From assembly GCF_000383615.1 (NCBI RefSeq), contig NZ_KB911631.1:1-46160 (forward strand): a DNA stretch of 46,160 nucleotides, in the 5' to 3' direction. Below, piece after piece: positions 6,899-16,107 of this stretch. Under the pieces are notes generated by a model. It saw only the letters and a list, made by a program, of their open reading frames with translations, was not told the DNA's origin and searched no databases. The first letter of the stretch is position 1; every line of letters starts with the position of its first letter. The translations under genes and the position numbers were made by a program. This DNA is from Streptomyces canus 299MFChir4.1 (GTDB lineage Bacteria; Actinomycetota; Actinomycetes; Streptomycetales; Streptomycetaceae).

Positions 6899-7681
6899 GT
6901 GTCGGCCACATCAGAGGATGCCGTCCGTACAGGCGTCCATCCGGTTCTGGTCCTGCTTCACGGGGGAGGGCCGGGCGTCGACGCCGAGAGCAACTGGGTC
7001 GGCGTGCGCTCCCGGCTCTCGGGTGAGTTCTCCTGCCTGGCCCCGGATCTCCTGGGATTTGGCACGCAGATCGCCGGCTCCGCCGGGATCGAGGGACCGC
7101 GCGCCTGGGCGCGGGCCCGAGCGCAGCGGGTCTTGGACATCCTCGATCGCCTGGGCCTGGAGCGTGTGCATCTCCTGGGCAACTCGGCCGCAGGCGGAGC
7201 CGCGGCCCTGGCGCTGCTGTCCATGGCGCCTGACCGCATCGACCGCGCCGTCGTCATGGGGGGAGCGGGAACGGGACCGCTGCCCCGGGTCGTTCCCTTC
7301 TACGAAGACCCGACCAAGAGTTCCATGCGGGCCACCCTGGCTCGGCTGGTCGCCGACGAGAGCGTGCACGCCGAGCTCCTGGACGAGCTCGCTGACATCC
7401 GGTTGCGGCAGGCTCTGCGCCCTGGGGCGGAGTCGGCGTTCCGGTCGATGTTCGCCGACGTCGAGGACGGGCTTCCTCCCGTCGACCTTACGAAGATCGT
7501 CAGTCCGGTCCTCGCTCTGCACGGCGCTCGCGACCGGGTCTCACCGGTCGAGGTCTCCGAGCGCCTCGTCGATGCCCTTCCCAACGCCCGCCTGAAGGTG
7601 GTAGCGGGGGCAGGGCACTGGATCCACGTCGACCGACCGGATGAGTTCTGCAGCCTGGTAGGAGAGTTTCTTAGCGCATGA
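6899..7681 (+). CDS. Alpha/beta hydrolase (MhpC/C-C hydrolase-like)
   Basis: 260 residues. The HGGGPGVDAESNW oxyanion region is typical of meta-cleavage product hydrolases (MhpC, BphD, XylF). The nucleophile elbow is GNSAAGG (S96), the acid is in HGARDRVSPV, and H240 is in GAGHWIHVD. The start is GTG 6899 with AGGAGG 6 nt upstream; an in-frame GTG at 6857 overlapping the previous stop is an alternative. It overlaps the next gene by 4 nt (ATGA), so the two are translationally coupled. The likely role is hydrolysis of a vinylogous 1,5-diketone or a related ester in aromatic breakdown. The second hydrolase at 17774 is a separate family member. Confidence 0.87.
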   Translation: MSATSEDAVRTGVHPVLVLLHGGGPGVDAESNWVGVRSRLSGEFSCLAPDLLGFGTQIAGSAGIEGPRAWARARAQRVLDILDRLGLERVHLLGNSAAGGAAALALLSMAPDRIDRAVVMGGAGTGPLPRVVPFYEDPTKSSMRATLARLVADESVHAELLDELADIRLRQALRPGAESAFRSMFADVEDGLPPVDLTKIVSPVLALHGARDRVSPVEVSERLVDALPNARLKVVAGAGHWIHVDRPDEFCSLVGEFLSA

Positions 7682-9309
7682 CGAAGTCAACCAGCAACGA
7701 AGAGGACCGAGTTGAGGTCCTGGTCGTCGGCGCCGGTCCCGCCGGACTGACACTGGCCATCGACTTGGCCCGTCGCGGCGTGCGGTGCCACGTCGTGGAG
7801 GCGACCGAGGAACGGGCCGTCAATCCCCGATGCAACACCACGTCCGCGCGGTCGATGGAGATCTTCCGCCGGCTCGGGCTCGCCGACGACATCCGGCGGG
7901 CCGGGCTGCCCGAGGACTACCCCACTTCGATTCAGTACCGGACGACCCTGAGCGGTGAGGAGATCTTCCGCATCGACCTGCCCTCGTCCCGTGACGTACT
8001 GGACGGCGTGGGCAAGGAGGCCTGGCCCACGCCGGAGCCGCAGCACCGGATCTCGCAGCTTTACCTCGAGCCGATCCTGGAGGAGCACGCGCGCAAGCTT
8101 CCCGGGCTCACCCTTGAGCGGGGCACTCGCCTGGTCGAGTTCGAGCAGTACGACGATCACGTCGAGGCGGTGGTGGAGACCTCCGGGGAGCGTCGCAGCC
8201 TGCGCTGCGCGTACGTGGTCGGTTGCGACGGTGCCCACAGCACCGTGCGGCGTCAGCTGGGTATCCGCTACGAGGGTGTCGACGCGATCCAGAAGTTTGT
8301 GTCGACGTTCTTCCGATCGCCCGAATTCGGGCGGCTGGCCGCACAGGACCCGGCTTGGACGTACTGGACCTATGGGCGCCAGATCGCTTCGCTGATCGCC
8401 ATCGACGGCGACGCGCTGTGGCTCAACCACGTCGCCTTCGCGCCGGACCACGACACCGAGAGCGAGGACCCGGAAGAACTGCTGCGAGAGGCGGTGGGGG
8501 GTCAGGTCGAGCACGAGGTGCTGGGCGTGGTCCGCTGGACCGGGCGCCGACTTGTCGCCCAGCGGTATCGGACCGGCAGGGTGTTCCTGGCCGGAGACGC
8601 CGCCCACATCTGGATCCCCGTCGGGGGATTCGGCATGAACGCGGGGATCCAGGACGCGGCGACACTGGGCTGGATGCTGGCGGCGGTCCATCACGGGTGG
8701 GCCTCACCGGAGGTGCTGGACGCCTATGAGCAGGAGCGCAAGCCGGTGGGTGAGCAGTTCGCCGGCGCGGTGGGGTCGGCGGCCAGCCGGGCGTTCGCGG
8801 AGTTCTCGCCCGACATCCACCTGTCCGGTCCCAAGGGTGAGCAGGCTCGTTCCGAGTTCGCCGACCGGCTCGCCGTCTCAGAGCCCCATCGGTACTCGCC
8901 CGACGGCTTCAGCTTCGGCTACCACTACGCGGGCTCCCCGCTGGTGATCGGCGGCCAGGACCAGGAGGCGATCTCCATGGGCGGCTACATGGAACGAGCA
9001 CAGCCCGGATTCCGGCTGCCACACGTCTGGCTCGACGACGGCCGATCCGTGCTCGACGTGCTCGGCCCCGGCTTCACCCTCCTACGGACGGACCCCGGCG
9101 TCAGTGTGACGTCCTGGACCTCGGCGGCCGCCGACCTCGGCATCCCCCTGGTCGTCGTCGACCTGCCCGCACGGTGGCCTGACCGCTATCCCACCGAGCT
9201 GTTGCTCGTGCGCCCTGACCAACACGTGGCCTGGATGGGTGGGTCGGACGCTCGTCCCGACGAGGTCCTGCAGACAGTCACCGGGCGGATCGCCGCCTAC
9301 CAGCGGTAG
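7678..9309 (+). CDS. FAD-dependent aromatic monooxygenase (MhpA/UbiH-like)
   Basis: 543 residues of the FAD-binding flavoprotein hydroxylase family (PF01494 type). It carries the Rossmann motif VGAGPAGLTLAIDLARRG (G18-G20-G23), the DG motif (GCDGAHSTV near 183) and the GD motif (GDAAHIWIPVGGFGMNAG near 306). A thioredoxin-like C-terminal region is suggested by TLLRTDPGV followed by VVVDLPARWPDRYP. This layout matches 3-(3-hydroxyphenyl)propionate hydroxylase and resorcinol- or phenol-type hydroxylases that use NAD(P)H and O2 to add a ring hydroxyl. In this operon it would prepare a catechol-type diol for the extradiol dioxygenase at 18594 (inference). It overlaps the upstream hydrolase by 4 nt. 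Confidence 0.92.
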   Translation: MTKSTSNEEDRVEVLVVGAGPAGLTLAIDLARRGVRCHVVEATEERAVNPRCNTTSARSMEIFRRLGLADDIRRAGLPEDYPTSIQYRTTLSGEEIFRIDLPSSRDVLDGVGKEAWPTPEPQHRISQLYLEPILEEHARKLPGLTLERGTRLVEFEQYDDHVEAVVETSGERRSLRCAYVVGCDGAHSTVRRQLGIRYEGVDAIQKFVSTFFRSPEFGRLAAQDPAWTYWTYGRQIASLIAIDGDALWLNHVAFAPDHDTESEDPEELLREAVGGQVEHEVLGVVRWTGRRLVAQRYRTGRVFLAGDAAHIWIPVGGFGMNAGIQDAATLGWMLAAVHHGWASPEVLDAYEQERKPVGEQFAGAVGSAASRAFAEFSPDIHLSGPKGEQARSEFADRLAVSEPHRYSPDGFSFGYHYAGSPLVIGGQDQEAISMGGYMERAQPGFRLPHVWLDDGRSVLDVLGPGFTLLRTDPGVSVTSWTSAAADLGIPLVVVDLPARWPDRYPTELLLVRPDQHVAWMGGSDARPDEVLQTVTGRIAAYQR

Positions 9310-9329
9310 AGATCAACAGGAGAAAGTAC

Positions 9330-11432
9330 ATGTCATACGCACTGGGCATCGACGTCGGCGGAACGTTCACCGACGCGGTCGCCTCCGACGGTGCCGGCCG
9401 GATCGTGTCCGCCAAGACGCCGACGACACCGCCGCACCGCGAGGTCGGTGTCATGCGCGCGATCGAGGACATCGCGGGCGAGTTGGGTATCGATGTCGCC
9501 GAGCTGCTCTCGCAGACCGACTACATCGCCCACGGCACGACCGCTTCGATCAACGCGCTGGTCCAGGGCCAGGTCGCCGACGTGGGGCTCATCGCCACGA
9601 AGGGGCACCGTGACGCGATCTACATCATGAACGCCGAAGGCCGCACGCTCGGCCGGTCGGCCCATGAAATCCAGGACACACTCCGTCAGCGGAAGCCCGC
9701 GCCGCTGATCCCGAAGTACCGGGCGCTCGAAGTCACCGAGCGGATCGACCATGCGGGCAAGGTCCTGGTCCCCCTCGACGAGGACGAGGTGCGCAGTGTC
9801 GCGCAATCCCTCGTGGACCAGGGCGTCGAGGCGATCGCGGTCTGCCTGCTGTGGTCGTTCAAGAACGACGCGCACGAAAAACGCGTCCGCGAGCTGATCC
9901 ACGAGATCGCCCCGGACATGTATGTCACCCTTTCGTCCGAGGTCAGCCCGCGCATCCGCGAATTCGCGAGGACCTCCACGACCATCATGAACGCCCAGGT
10001 CGGTCCCCGCCTGCGCACTTATCTCCTCCCTCTGCAAAAGCAGTTGGAGGAGGGCGGCCTCAAGGGCCCCCTGCTGGTCATGCAGAGCGAGGGCGGCACC
10101 ATCACCGCCGACCGCGCGCCGGAACACGCCATCACCACGATCGGTTCCGTGCTGTCCGGCGGCGTCATCGGCGGCATGCGCCTGGCCGAACAACTGGGGC
10201 ACCGCAACGTCATCACAACCGACGTCGGCGGCACCACCTTCCTCGCCGGACTCATCGTCGACGGAGAACCGGTCATGGCACCGGGCTCCATCGTGAACCA
10301 GTTCCCGATCAACGCGGCGACCATCCGCGTGCACACCATCGGCTCGGGCGGTGGGGCACTCGCCTCGGTGGACGCCGGCGGAAACCTGCGTCTGGGCCCG
10401 CAGAGCGCCGAGGCCGTCCCCGGCCCCGCTTGCTACGGCAACGGAGGCACCCGCCCCACGAACACCGACGCGAACCTGGTCCTCGGCATTCTCAGCCCGC
10501 ACGGCCTGCTCGGCGGCCGGAAGCCGCTGCGGATGGACCTGGCGCGGGAAGCGATCCGCGAGCACGTGGCCGTGCCGCTCGGCCTCACCGTCGAAGAAGC
10601 CGCCATCGCCATTCACGAGGTGCAGAACGCTCAGGCGGGCGATCTCCTGCGCAGGGCCGTCGTCCAAGCCGGCTACGACCCCCGCGACTTCGTCGCCTAC
10701 GCCTTCGGCGGTGCCGGCCCCGCGCACTGCGCCGGTTACTGCCAGGACCTGGGTGTCAGCGAGGTCGTCGTGCCGCTCGGGCCCGTCGCCTCCGCCTTCT
10801 CGGCCTACGGACTCGCGGCCTCGGACATCATCATGAGCGCCGAGCTGTCCGACCCGTCCGCCTTCCCGGTCGACCACACGGTGCTCGAATCCCACTACGC
10901 CCGCCTGGAAGCCGATCTGCAGCGCGCGCTCGACCGGCAGAAGGTCAAGTTCCAGGACGTCACGCTGCAGCGCGAGATCGACCTGCGGTACTCGATGCAG
11001 GTCACCGAGCTGTCCACGGCCGTACCGGACACCGAGTTCAACGAGCACACCGGTGCCGAGATCCTTGAGCGCTTCGAGGAGCAGTACGAGCGCATCAACG
11101 GCAGTGGCGCCGGCTACCGCGAGGCCGGAGTACAGGCGATCACCTACCGCGTGCGGGCCAAGGCCAGTCTCGGCTTTCCCGTCACGTTGCCGACCGCGTC
11201 CGAGGCCGACAGCCCCGACCCGGCCGAGGCCCTCATCGCGGAACGCCACGTCTGCCTCGACTCGCAGATCGGCTACGTGCCCACCCCCGTCTACGACTAT
11301 GCCCGGCTGCGGGCAGGCCACGAGCTTGTCGGGCCGGCCATCGTCGACGTCCCGACCACGGTGGTCGTGGTCCCCGCCGGGGTCACCGGCCGAGTCGACC
11401 GCCTCGGCAACCTCGTACTGCGTTACCAGTGA
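9330..11432 (+). CDS. HyuA-type ATPase subunit (hydantoinase/oxoprolinase; ketone carboxylase beta-like)
   Basis: 700 residues. Two actin-like phosphate motifs are visible: DVGGTFTDA (8-16) and TTDVGGTTF (near 296). HTIGSGGGALASVDAGGNLR is the family's conserved central loop, and GGAGPAHC follows. AGGAG lies 7 nt before the ATG. HyuA/HyuB pairs act as ATP-dependent hydantoinases, 5-oxoprolinases, or acetone/acetophenone carboxylases. Because the partner HyuB carries a fused zinc-ribbon domain resembling the acetone carboxylase gamma subunit, and an aldehyde dehydrogenase plus aromatic enzymes surround it, a ketone carboxylase is the better guess. The next gene starts 11 nt after the stop. Confidence 0.9.
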   Translation: MSYALGIDVGGTFTDAVASDGAGRIVSAKTPTTPPHREVGVMRAIEDIAGELGIDVAELLSQTDYIAHGTTASINALVQGQVADVGLIATKGHRDAIYIMNAEGRTLGRSAHEIQDTLRQRKPAPLIPKYRALEVTERIDHAGKVLVPLDEDEVRSVAQSLVDQGVEAIAVCLLWSFKNDAHEKRVRELIHEIAPDMYVTLSSEVSPRIREFARTSTTIMNAQVGPRLRTYLLPLQKQLEEGGLKGPLLVMQSEGGTITADRAPEHAITTIGSVLSGGVIGGMRLAEQLGHRNVITTDVGGTTFLAGLIVDGEPVMAPGSIVNQFPINAATIRVHTIGSGGGALASVDAGGNLRLGPQSAEAVPGPACYGNGGTRPTNTDANLVLGILSPHGLLGGRKPLRMDLAREAIREHVAVPLGLTVEEAAIAIHEVQNAQAGDLLRRAVVQAGYDPRDFVAYAFGGAGPAHCAGYCQDLGVSEVVVPLGPVASAFSAYGLAASDIIMSAELSDPSAFPVDHTVLESHYARLEADLQRALDRQKVKFQDVTLQREIDLRYSMQVTELSTAVPDTEFNEHTGAEILERFEEQYERINGSGAGYREAGVQAITYRVRAKASLGFPVTLPTASEADSPDPAEALIAERHVCLDSQIGYVPTPVYDYARLRAGHELVGPAIVDVPTTVVVVPAGVTGRVDRLGNLVLRYQ

Positions 11433-11443
11433 GGACAGCTTCC

Positions 11444-13768
11444 ATGACATCGAAGATCCCCGGGGCCGACGAGTTCACCAGCCGCCCCCTGCCCCGCGAG
11501 GAACTGCTCCGGCAGATCTCGCCCACCCTGCCACTGCATCAGATCGACGCCGATACGGCCGACCAGGTCGACGCCCTGACCTACGAGGTGGTGCGGCACC
11601 GGCTGTGGGCCATCACCCAGGAGATGGGTGAGACACTGCGCCGCATGTCGGGCTCACACGTCGTCACCGAGTCCAACGACTTCAACTTCTCCATCTGTGA
11701 CGAGCTCGGCGAGCAGGTCCAGGTCGGGGCCTACAACGTAGGTCTCATCGGCTCGATGGACCTGGCCATCGTCTGGACACTGCGCAACCGCAGCGACAAC
11801 CCGGGCATCGAAGAGGGCGACATGTTCCTCTGCAACGACCCGTGGATCGGCGGTGGACTGCACCAGAACGACGCCGCGATCCTGGCGCCGATCTTCCACG
11901 ACGGCAAGCTGTTCGGCTGGACGACAGCCATCGCCCACCAGGTCGACCTCGGCGGGCCGCGGCCAGGCTCGTTCAGCCCGTCGGCCCAGGACGTGTTCGG
12001 CGAAGCCGTCCCCACGCCGCCGATCAAGGTCGTGCGCGGCGGAGTGCTGCAACGCGACGTCTCCGAAGCCTGGGTGCGCAGGTCACGCCTTCCTCATCTG
12101 GTGGGTCTCGACCTGCGCGCCAAGATCGCCGCGAACAAGAACGCCGCCGAGCAGATCCTGCGTCTCATCACCAAGTACGGTGCCGACACCGTCAAGGCCG
12201 TGATGCGCCGGATGATGGACGACGCCGAACGCCGGCTGCGTGCCAAGCTCGACAACCTGCCCGACGGGACGTGGAGCGCCGTCGGTTACCAGGAGCAGTC
12301 GCAGACCGGTGATCGGGGCCTGCACGCCATCAAGGTCACCATGACCAAGGAAGCCGATCGGCTCGTCTTCGACTTCCGAGGAACAGCTGAACAGACCGGC
12401 ATCATCAACTGCCCCTATCCGGGGCTGCGAGCCGGGATCGTTTTCACGATGCTGCCTCTCCTGGCGGGCGACATCCCCTGGGCAGCGGGCGGGTTGATGC
12501 GCTGCTTCGAGATCATCACCGACGAGAACACCATCACCAATGCGTCGTTCCCGGCGGCCGTGGGCAAGGGGCCCTTCGGACCGGCCTGGGGGGCGGGCAA
12601 CCTCGTCGCCGAGGTGCTGGCCAAGATGCTGGACGCCGAACCCGACCACCGCAGCGACGTGCAGTCCATCTGCAACGGCACCACCGACCTCTGCGTGGTC
12701 TCGGGCGTCGACGTCCGCGGCGGTGGCAGCAAGGGCTTCGTGTCCCCCGTCTTCGACGTCATGGCCGGCGGCTACGGGGCCCAGGTGCACCACGACGGCG
12801 TCGACACCGGCGGCCGGCTCATCATTCCCTCGGCTCGGGCACCTGACGTGGAGATGACCGAGTACCTCTACCCTCTCGTCGCCCTGTGGCGGCGGGAGCA
12901 GACCGACTCGGGCGGTCCGGGCCGGCAGCGGGGCGGGATGAGCGGCTCGGTCTGCTACGTGCAGCACCCGGACCAGACCGGATCGATGTCGTTGGTCGTC
13001 TCGGGAACCGGCAAGGTCGCGAACCAGAACGTCGGACTGGCCGGCGGGTACCCGGGCAACTCGCAGCTCGACCTCGTGGTGCGTGGCATCGACGTACCCC
13101 AGCTTGCCGGGGCGACGGTGATCCCCGCCGATCTGGACAACCTCGGCGGAGAGATGGAGGTGCTTCCCTGCGAAGGGGAGTCCACCCTCGGCGCGGGCGA
13201 CGCGCTCTATCTGCACTGGCAGGCCGGCGGCGGATACGGCGACCCGCTGTTGCGTCCGGTCGACAGTGTCCGTGAGGACGTCCTGCAGGTGCGGGTGTCG
13301 GCCGACGCGGCGCGGGACGTCTACGGCGTCGTGCTGCGCGAGGACGGTGAAGTGGACACGACGGCGACGGACGAAACCCGCAGGAAGCTGCGGCACCGCC
13401 GGGCCGCGGGCATCGGAGTGTCCGACGCCCAGCTCGCGCCGATCGGCATCCACGACCTGAGCCAGGCACGCCGGCTCGACGACAACCTCGCCGTCGTGGA
13501 TTCGTCCGACGGGGAGACGGTGGTGTGCGTCCATTGCACCACCGAGATCGGCCCGCTGGCCGAGGGCGCGTACATCGCGTCCCTGCCCCGTCGCGACTCG
13601 GCACCGACGGAAGCCGGCCCGCACATCTGGCACGACCCGTCGGAGTACGTCGACGCGGAGGTCGTCTTCCGCCAGTTGTTCTGCCCCGGTTGCCTGACCG
13701 CGGTCAACTCCCGCGTCGTGCCCGTCGACCACCCCCTGCCGGCCGACCACTACAAGGGCTGGGCGTAG
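11444..13768 (+). CDS. HyuB-type subunit with fused gamma-like zinc-ribbon domain
   Basis: 774 residues. Residues 1 to about 640 are a HyuB/acetone carboxylase alpha-type domain: ESNDFNFSICDELG, NDPWIGGGLHQND, and the closing GGGYGDPLLRP. A further 130 or so residues follow, ending in a probable zinc ribbon with C695/C698 (VCVHC) and C747/C750 (FCPGC). The surrounding text (LAEGAYIASLPRRDS, EVVFRQLFCPGC) resembles the separate gamma subunit of acetone or acetophenone carboxylases. ATG 11444 has GAGGA 8 nt upstream; a GTG at 11429 overlapping the HyuA stop is an alternative. Together with HyuA this would be an ATP-dependent carboxylase whose metal-binding part is fused rather than separate. 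Confidence 0.88.
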   Translation: MTSKIPGADEFTSRPLPREELLRQISPTLPLHQIDADTADQVDALTYEVVRHRLWAITQEMGETLRRMSGSHVVTESNDFNFSICDELGEQVQVGAYNVGLIGSMDLAIVWTLRNRSDNPGIEEGDMFLCNDPWIGGGLHQNDAAILAPIFHDGKLFGWTTAIAHQVDLGGPRPGSFSPSAQDVFGEAVPTPPIKVVRGGVLQRDVSEAWVRRSRLPHLVGLDLRAKIAANKNAAEQILRLITKYGADTVKAVMRRMMDDAERRLRAKLDNLPDGTWSAVGYQEQSQTGDRGLHAIKVTMTKEADRLVFDFRGTAEQTGIINCPYPGLRAGIVFTMLPLLAGDIPWAAGGLMRCFEIITDENTITNASFPAAVGKGPFGPAWGAGNLVAEVLAKMLDAEPDHRSDVQSICNGTTDLCVVSGVDVRGGGSKGFVSPVFDVMAGGYGAQVHHDGVDTGGRLIIPSARAPDVEMTEYLYPLVALWRREQTDSGGPGRQRGGMSGSVCYVQHPDQTGSMSLVVSGTGKVANQNVGLAGGYPGNSQLDLVVRGIDVPQLAGATVIPADLDNLGGEMEVLPCEGESTLGAGDALYLHWQAGGGYGDPLLRPVDSVREDVLQVRVSADAARDVYGVVLREDGEVDTTATDETRRKLRHRRAAGIGVSDAQLAPIGIHDLSQARRLDDNLAVVDSSDGETVVCVHCTTEIGPLAEGAYIASLPRRDSAPTEAGPHIWHDPSEYVDAEVVFRQLFCPGCLTAVNSRVVPVDHPLPADHYKGWA

Positions 13769-13791
13769 CCCCACCCGATGAAGGAGACACC

Positions 13792-15231
13792 ATGAATCCG
13801 CACCACGATGCGCTGTTCATCGGGGGCCAGTGGGTGGCACCAGCATCCGATGCGCGGATCACGGTCCTCGGAGCGAGCACCGAGGACATCCTCGGCAGCG
13901 TTCCGGAGGGCACGGAGAAGGACATGGACGCGGCCGTAGCCGCCGCCCGGGCCGCTTTCGACGATCCCGACGGATGGTCCAGGTGGGAGCCGGCGCGGCG
14001 GGCTGACGCCCTTTACCGTCTCGCCGACGCGCTTGAGCGGCGCGCCGAGGACGTCACGCGCGTCGTCAGCGCCCAGAACGGGATGACGATCGGGCTCTCC
14101 CAGCAGGTCGAGGGCGCCCTTCCGGCCATCCTGCTGCGCTACTACGCCGACCTCGTCCGGGACGACCAGGGCGAGACCGTGCGCGACGGAATGCTCGGTG
14201 CGCCGGTCCATGTCCGCCGGGAACCGCTCGGCGTGGTGGCGGCGATAGTGCCCTGGAACGCTCCCCAGCTGCTGTCGGCGACGAAGTACGCGCCCGGCCT
14301 GGCCGCCGGATGCACGTTTGTGCTCAAGCCGTCTCCGGAGACCGTGCTGGACGCGGTTCTCTTCGCGGAGGCCGTGGAGGAAGCGGGCCTGCCGCCGGGT
14401 GTCGTCAACGTGGTTCCGGCCGGCCGCGAAGTCGGCGCCTACCTCGTCTCTCATCCCGACATCGACAAGGTGGCCTTCACCGGCTCCACTGCTGCGGGCC
14501 GGCAGATCGCCGCGACCTGCGGCACCCTCCTGCGTCCGGTCACGCTGGAGCTCGGGGGCAAGTCGGCGGCCGTCATCCTCGACGACGTCGACCTCGGCGC
14601 GGCGATGTCCGAACCGTTCGTCCAGGCGACGCTGCTGGCGAACGGCCAGGCGTGCTTCGCCAGCACTCGCATCCTGGCGCCGCGAAGCCGGTACGACGAG
14701 ATCGTCGACGCGGTTGCCTCCCTGGTGGGCGGGTTGACGGTCGGCGATCCCCTGGACCCCACGACGCAGGTCGGTCCGATGGCGAGCGCGCGCCAGCGTG
14801 ACCGGGTGGAGGGATACATCGAGAAGGGCAGGACGGAAGGCGCCCGGCTCGTCGTGGGCGGCTCGCGTCCGACCCTCGAAAAGGGCTACTACGTCACGCC
14901 GACCGTGTTCGCGGACGTCGACAACTCGCAGGTCATCGCCCGTGAGGAGATCTTCGGTCCGGTGCTGACCGTCATCCCCTACACCGACGAGGACGACGCC
15001 GTGCGCATCGCGAACGACTCGGAGTACGGCCTCGGCGGCACGGTATGGACGAACGACGACGAGCGCGCCATGCGCGTCGCACGTCGTATGCACACCGGGA
15101 CGGTCGGGCTGAATCACTACACGGTCGACCCGGCGGCGCCGTTCGGCGGGGTCAAGGCGAGCGGACTGGGCCGGGAGTTCGGGCCGGAGGCGCTGCTCAA
15201 CTACCAGCAGGTGAAGTCGATTTACCGGTGA
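13792..15231 (+). CDS. Aldehyde dehydrogenase (NAD(P)+)
   Basis: 479 residues, standard length for the ALDH superfamily. The catalytic thiol is C288 (NGQACFAST) and the general base E253 (TLELGGKSAAV). Also present are VPWNAPQLLSATKYAPGLAA, the cofactor motif FTGSTAAGRQI, and a C-terminal PFGGVKASGLGREFG. AAGGAGA precedes the ATG. It is the last gene of operon 1, 23 nt after HyuB, and is followed by a strong terminator. It probably oxidises an aldehyde released by ring-fission or side-chain cleavage to the acid. The short substrate-specific parts do not allow the aldehyde to be named. Confidence 0.93.
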   Translation: MNPHHDALFIGGQWVAPASDARITVLGASTEDILGSVPEGTEKDMDAAVAAARAAFDDPDGWSRWEPARRADALYRLADALERRAEDVTRVVSAQNGMTIGLSQQVEGALPAILLRYYADLVRDDQGETVRDGMLGAPVHVRREPLGVVAAIVPWNAPQLLSATKYAPGLAAGCTFVLKPSPETVLDAVLFAEAVEEAGLPPGVVNVVPAGREVGAYLVSHPDIDKVAFTGSTAAGRQIAATCGTLLRPVTLELGGKSAAVILDDVDLGAAMSEPFVQATLLANGQACFASTRILAPRSRYDEIVDAVASLVGGLTVGDPLDPTTQVGPMASARQRDRVEGYIEKGRTEGARLVVGGSRPTLEKGYYVTPTVFADVDNSQVIAREEIFGPVLTVIPYTDEDDAVRIANDSEYGLGGTVWTNDDERAMRVARRMHTGTVGLNHYTVDPAAPFGGVKASGLGREFGPEALLNYQQVKSIYR

Positions 15232-15285
15232 TGACGGTAGGTCGGCCGCGGCTCCTCCCGTGGTGTGCCGTTGTTCCAGGGCCCG

Positions 15286-15326
15286 GGCCCTCGTCTGCCG
15301 CAGTCGTTCTGCGGCGGGCGAGGGCC
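15286..15326 (+). terminator. Terminator hairpin after catabolic operon 1
   Basis: An 18-bp stem with two G-U pairs around the loop TCGTT, 55 bp after the aldehyde dehydrogenase stop. There is no T-tract, as is usual in Streptomyces. Confidence 0.75.
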
Positions 15327-15372
15327 AGGTCATGGGGCTTGGTTCGGCCCTCCTCAGAGCGAACAGAAGATA

Positions 15373-15440
15373 GGTAGAACGTTCGGTCTTGACAGGTTGC
15401 GGCAAAGTCGTCATGCTGATTGCAGATAGAACGTTCGGTC
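15373..15440 (+). promoter_or_regulatory. Double-operator promoter (copies 7 and 8)
   Basis: Operator 15373-15388 (GGTAGAACGTTCGGTC), TTGACA 15389-15394, a 17-bp spacer, CATGCT 15412-15417, and operator 15425-15440 (GATAGAACGTTCGGTC). Centres are 52 bp apart. The leader that follows contains the palindrome ACCTCCGGAGGT (15443-15454) and a CGGCCC/GGGCCG hairpin (15460-15477). Confidence 0.75.
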
Positions 15441-15548
15441 TTACCTCCGGAGGTTCTAGCGGCCCCTTACAGGGCCGTTGTCTGGAGCAAGCCGGACGTG
15501 CCCGCTGAATCGCACCTTCGACTTCGCCGCAACCTCGAAAGGATCATC

Positions 15549-16106
15549 GTGACCACCGTTGACACTCCCGCTGCCGTAGGCATCGCGCCTGCTCTGCGCC
15601 AGCTGTACTTGGTGCGGTTCGCATTCGCCATCGTCTGGGCGGTCCTGGTGTTCGCCACCGGTTCCGACCTCGGAGCGCTCGGCATCGCCCTGGTCGTCAT
15701 CTACCCGCTCTTTGATGTCGCCGCGGCGGTCTGGGACGCTCGCACGTCCGGCGACAACGGACAGGTTCGCAGCCTGCAGGTCAACATGGCCATCAGTCTC
15801 ATCGCCGCTGTGGGCCTCGCCATCGCCAGTGCCTCCGGAGTCCCGGCGGTCCTGCGTGTGTGGGGCGCCTGGGCGATCGTTTCCGGAATCGTCCAGCTGA
15901 TCGTAGCCGTCCGGCGCCGCACGATGGGCGGCCAGTGGCCGATGATCCTCAGTGGCGGCATCTCCGTGCTGGCCGGCGGGAACTTCGTCGCGAGCGCCTC
16001 GGGGACGGACCCGAAGCTCAGCGGCGTGGCCGGCTACGCCGTTCTCGGCGGCATCTTCTTCCTCGTCTCCGCGCTGCGTCTCGGCCGCGCCAGCAAGGAG
16101 GTCTGA
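15549..16106 (+). CDS. Small integral membrane protein (DUF308/HdeD-like)
   Basis: 185 residues with about six hydrophobic segments (for example LYLVRFAFAIVWAVLVFAT, MAISLIAAVGLAIASASG and VAGYAVLGGIFFLVSAL). There are no catalytic motifs. The arrangement of short paired helices resembles HdeD/DUF308 proteins, whose function is mostly unknown. GTG 15549 is chosen because AAAGGA lies 5 nt upstream. It is first in a two-gene operon with the disulfide oxidoreductase (1 nt gap), directly behind the double-operator promoter. A membrane protein co-expressed with a redox flavoenzyme suggests an envelope or redox stress role (inference). Confidence 0.75.
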   Translation: MTTVDTPAAVGIAPALRQLYLVRFAFAIVWAVLVFATGSDLGALGIALVVIYPLFDVAAAVWDARTSGDNGQVRSLQVNMAISLIAAVGLAIASASGVPAVLRVWGAWAIVSGIVQLIVAVRRRTMGGQWPMILSGGISVLAGGNFVASASGTDPKLSGVAGYAVLGGIFFLVSALRLGRASKEV

Positions 16107-16107
16107 C

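Noticed and set aside
9333..11450. A 700-codon open frame antisense to HyuA, and similar long antisense frames opposite HyuB, the aldehyde dehydrogenase and the monooxygenase
   Set aside because: They mirror the third-position GC bias of the real genes, show no domain motifs and have no ribosome sites; they are shadows.
12083..13774. Possible antisense gene opposite HyuB with His/Arg-rich text
   Set aside because: Composition follows the codon complement of HyuB; no domain or initiation signal.
15443..15477. Palindrome ACCTCCGGAGGT plus CGGCCC/GGGCCG hairpin in the leader before the DUF308-like gene, considered as a riboswitch
   Set aside because: The two small elements do not build any riboswitch fold I recognise; a simple attenuating or anti-ribosome-site hairpin is possible but unsupported.
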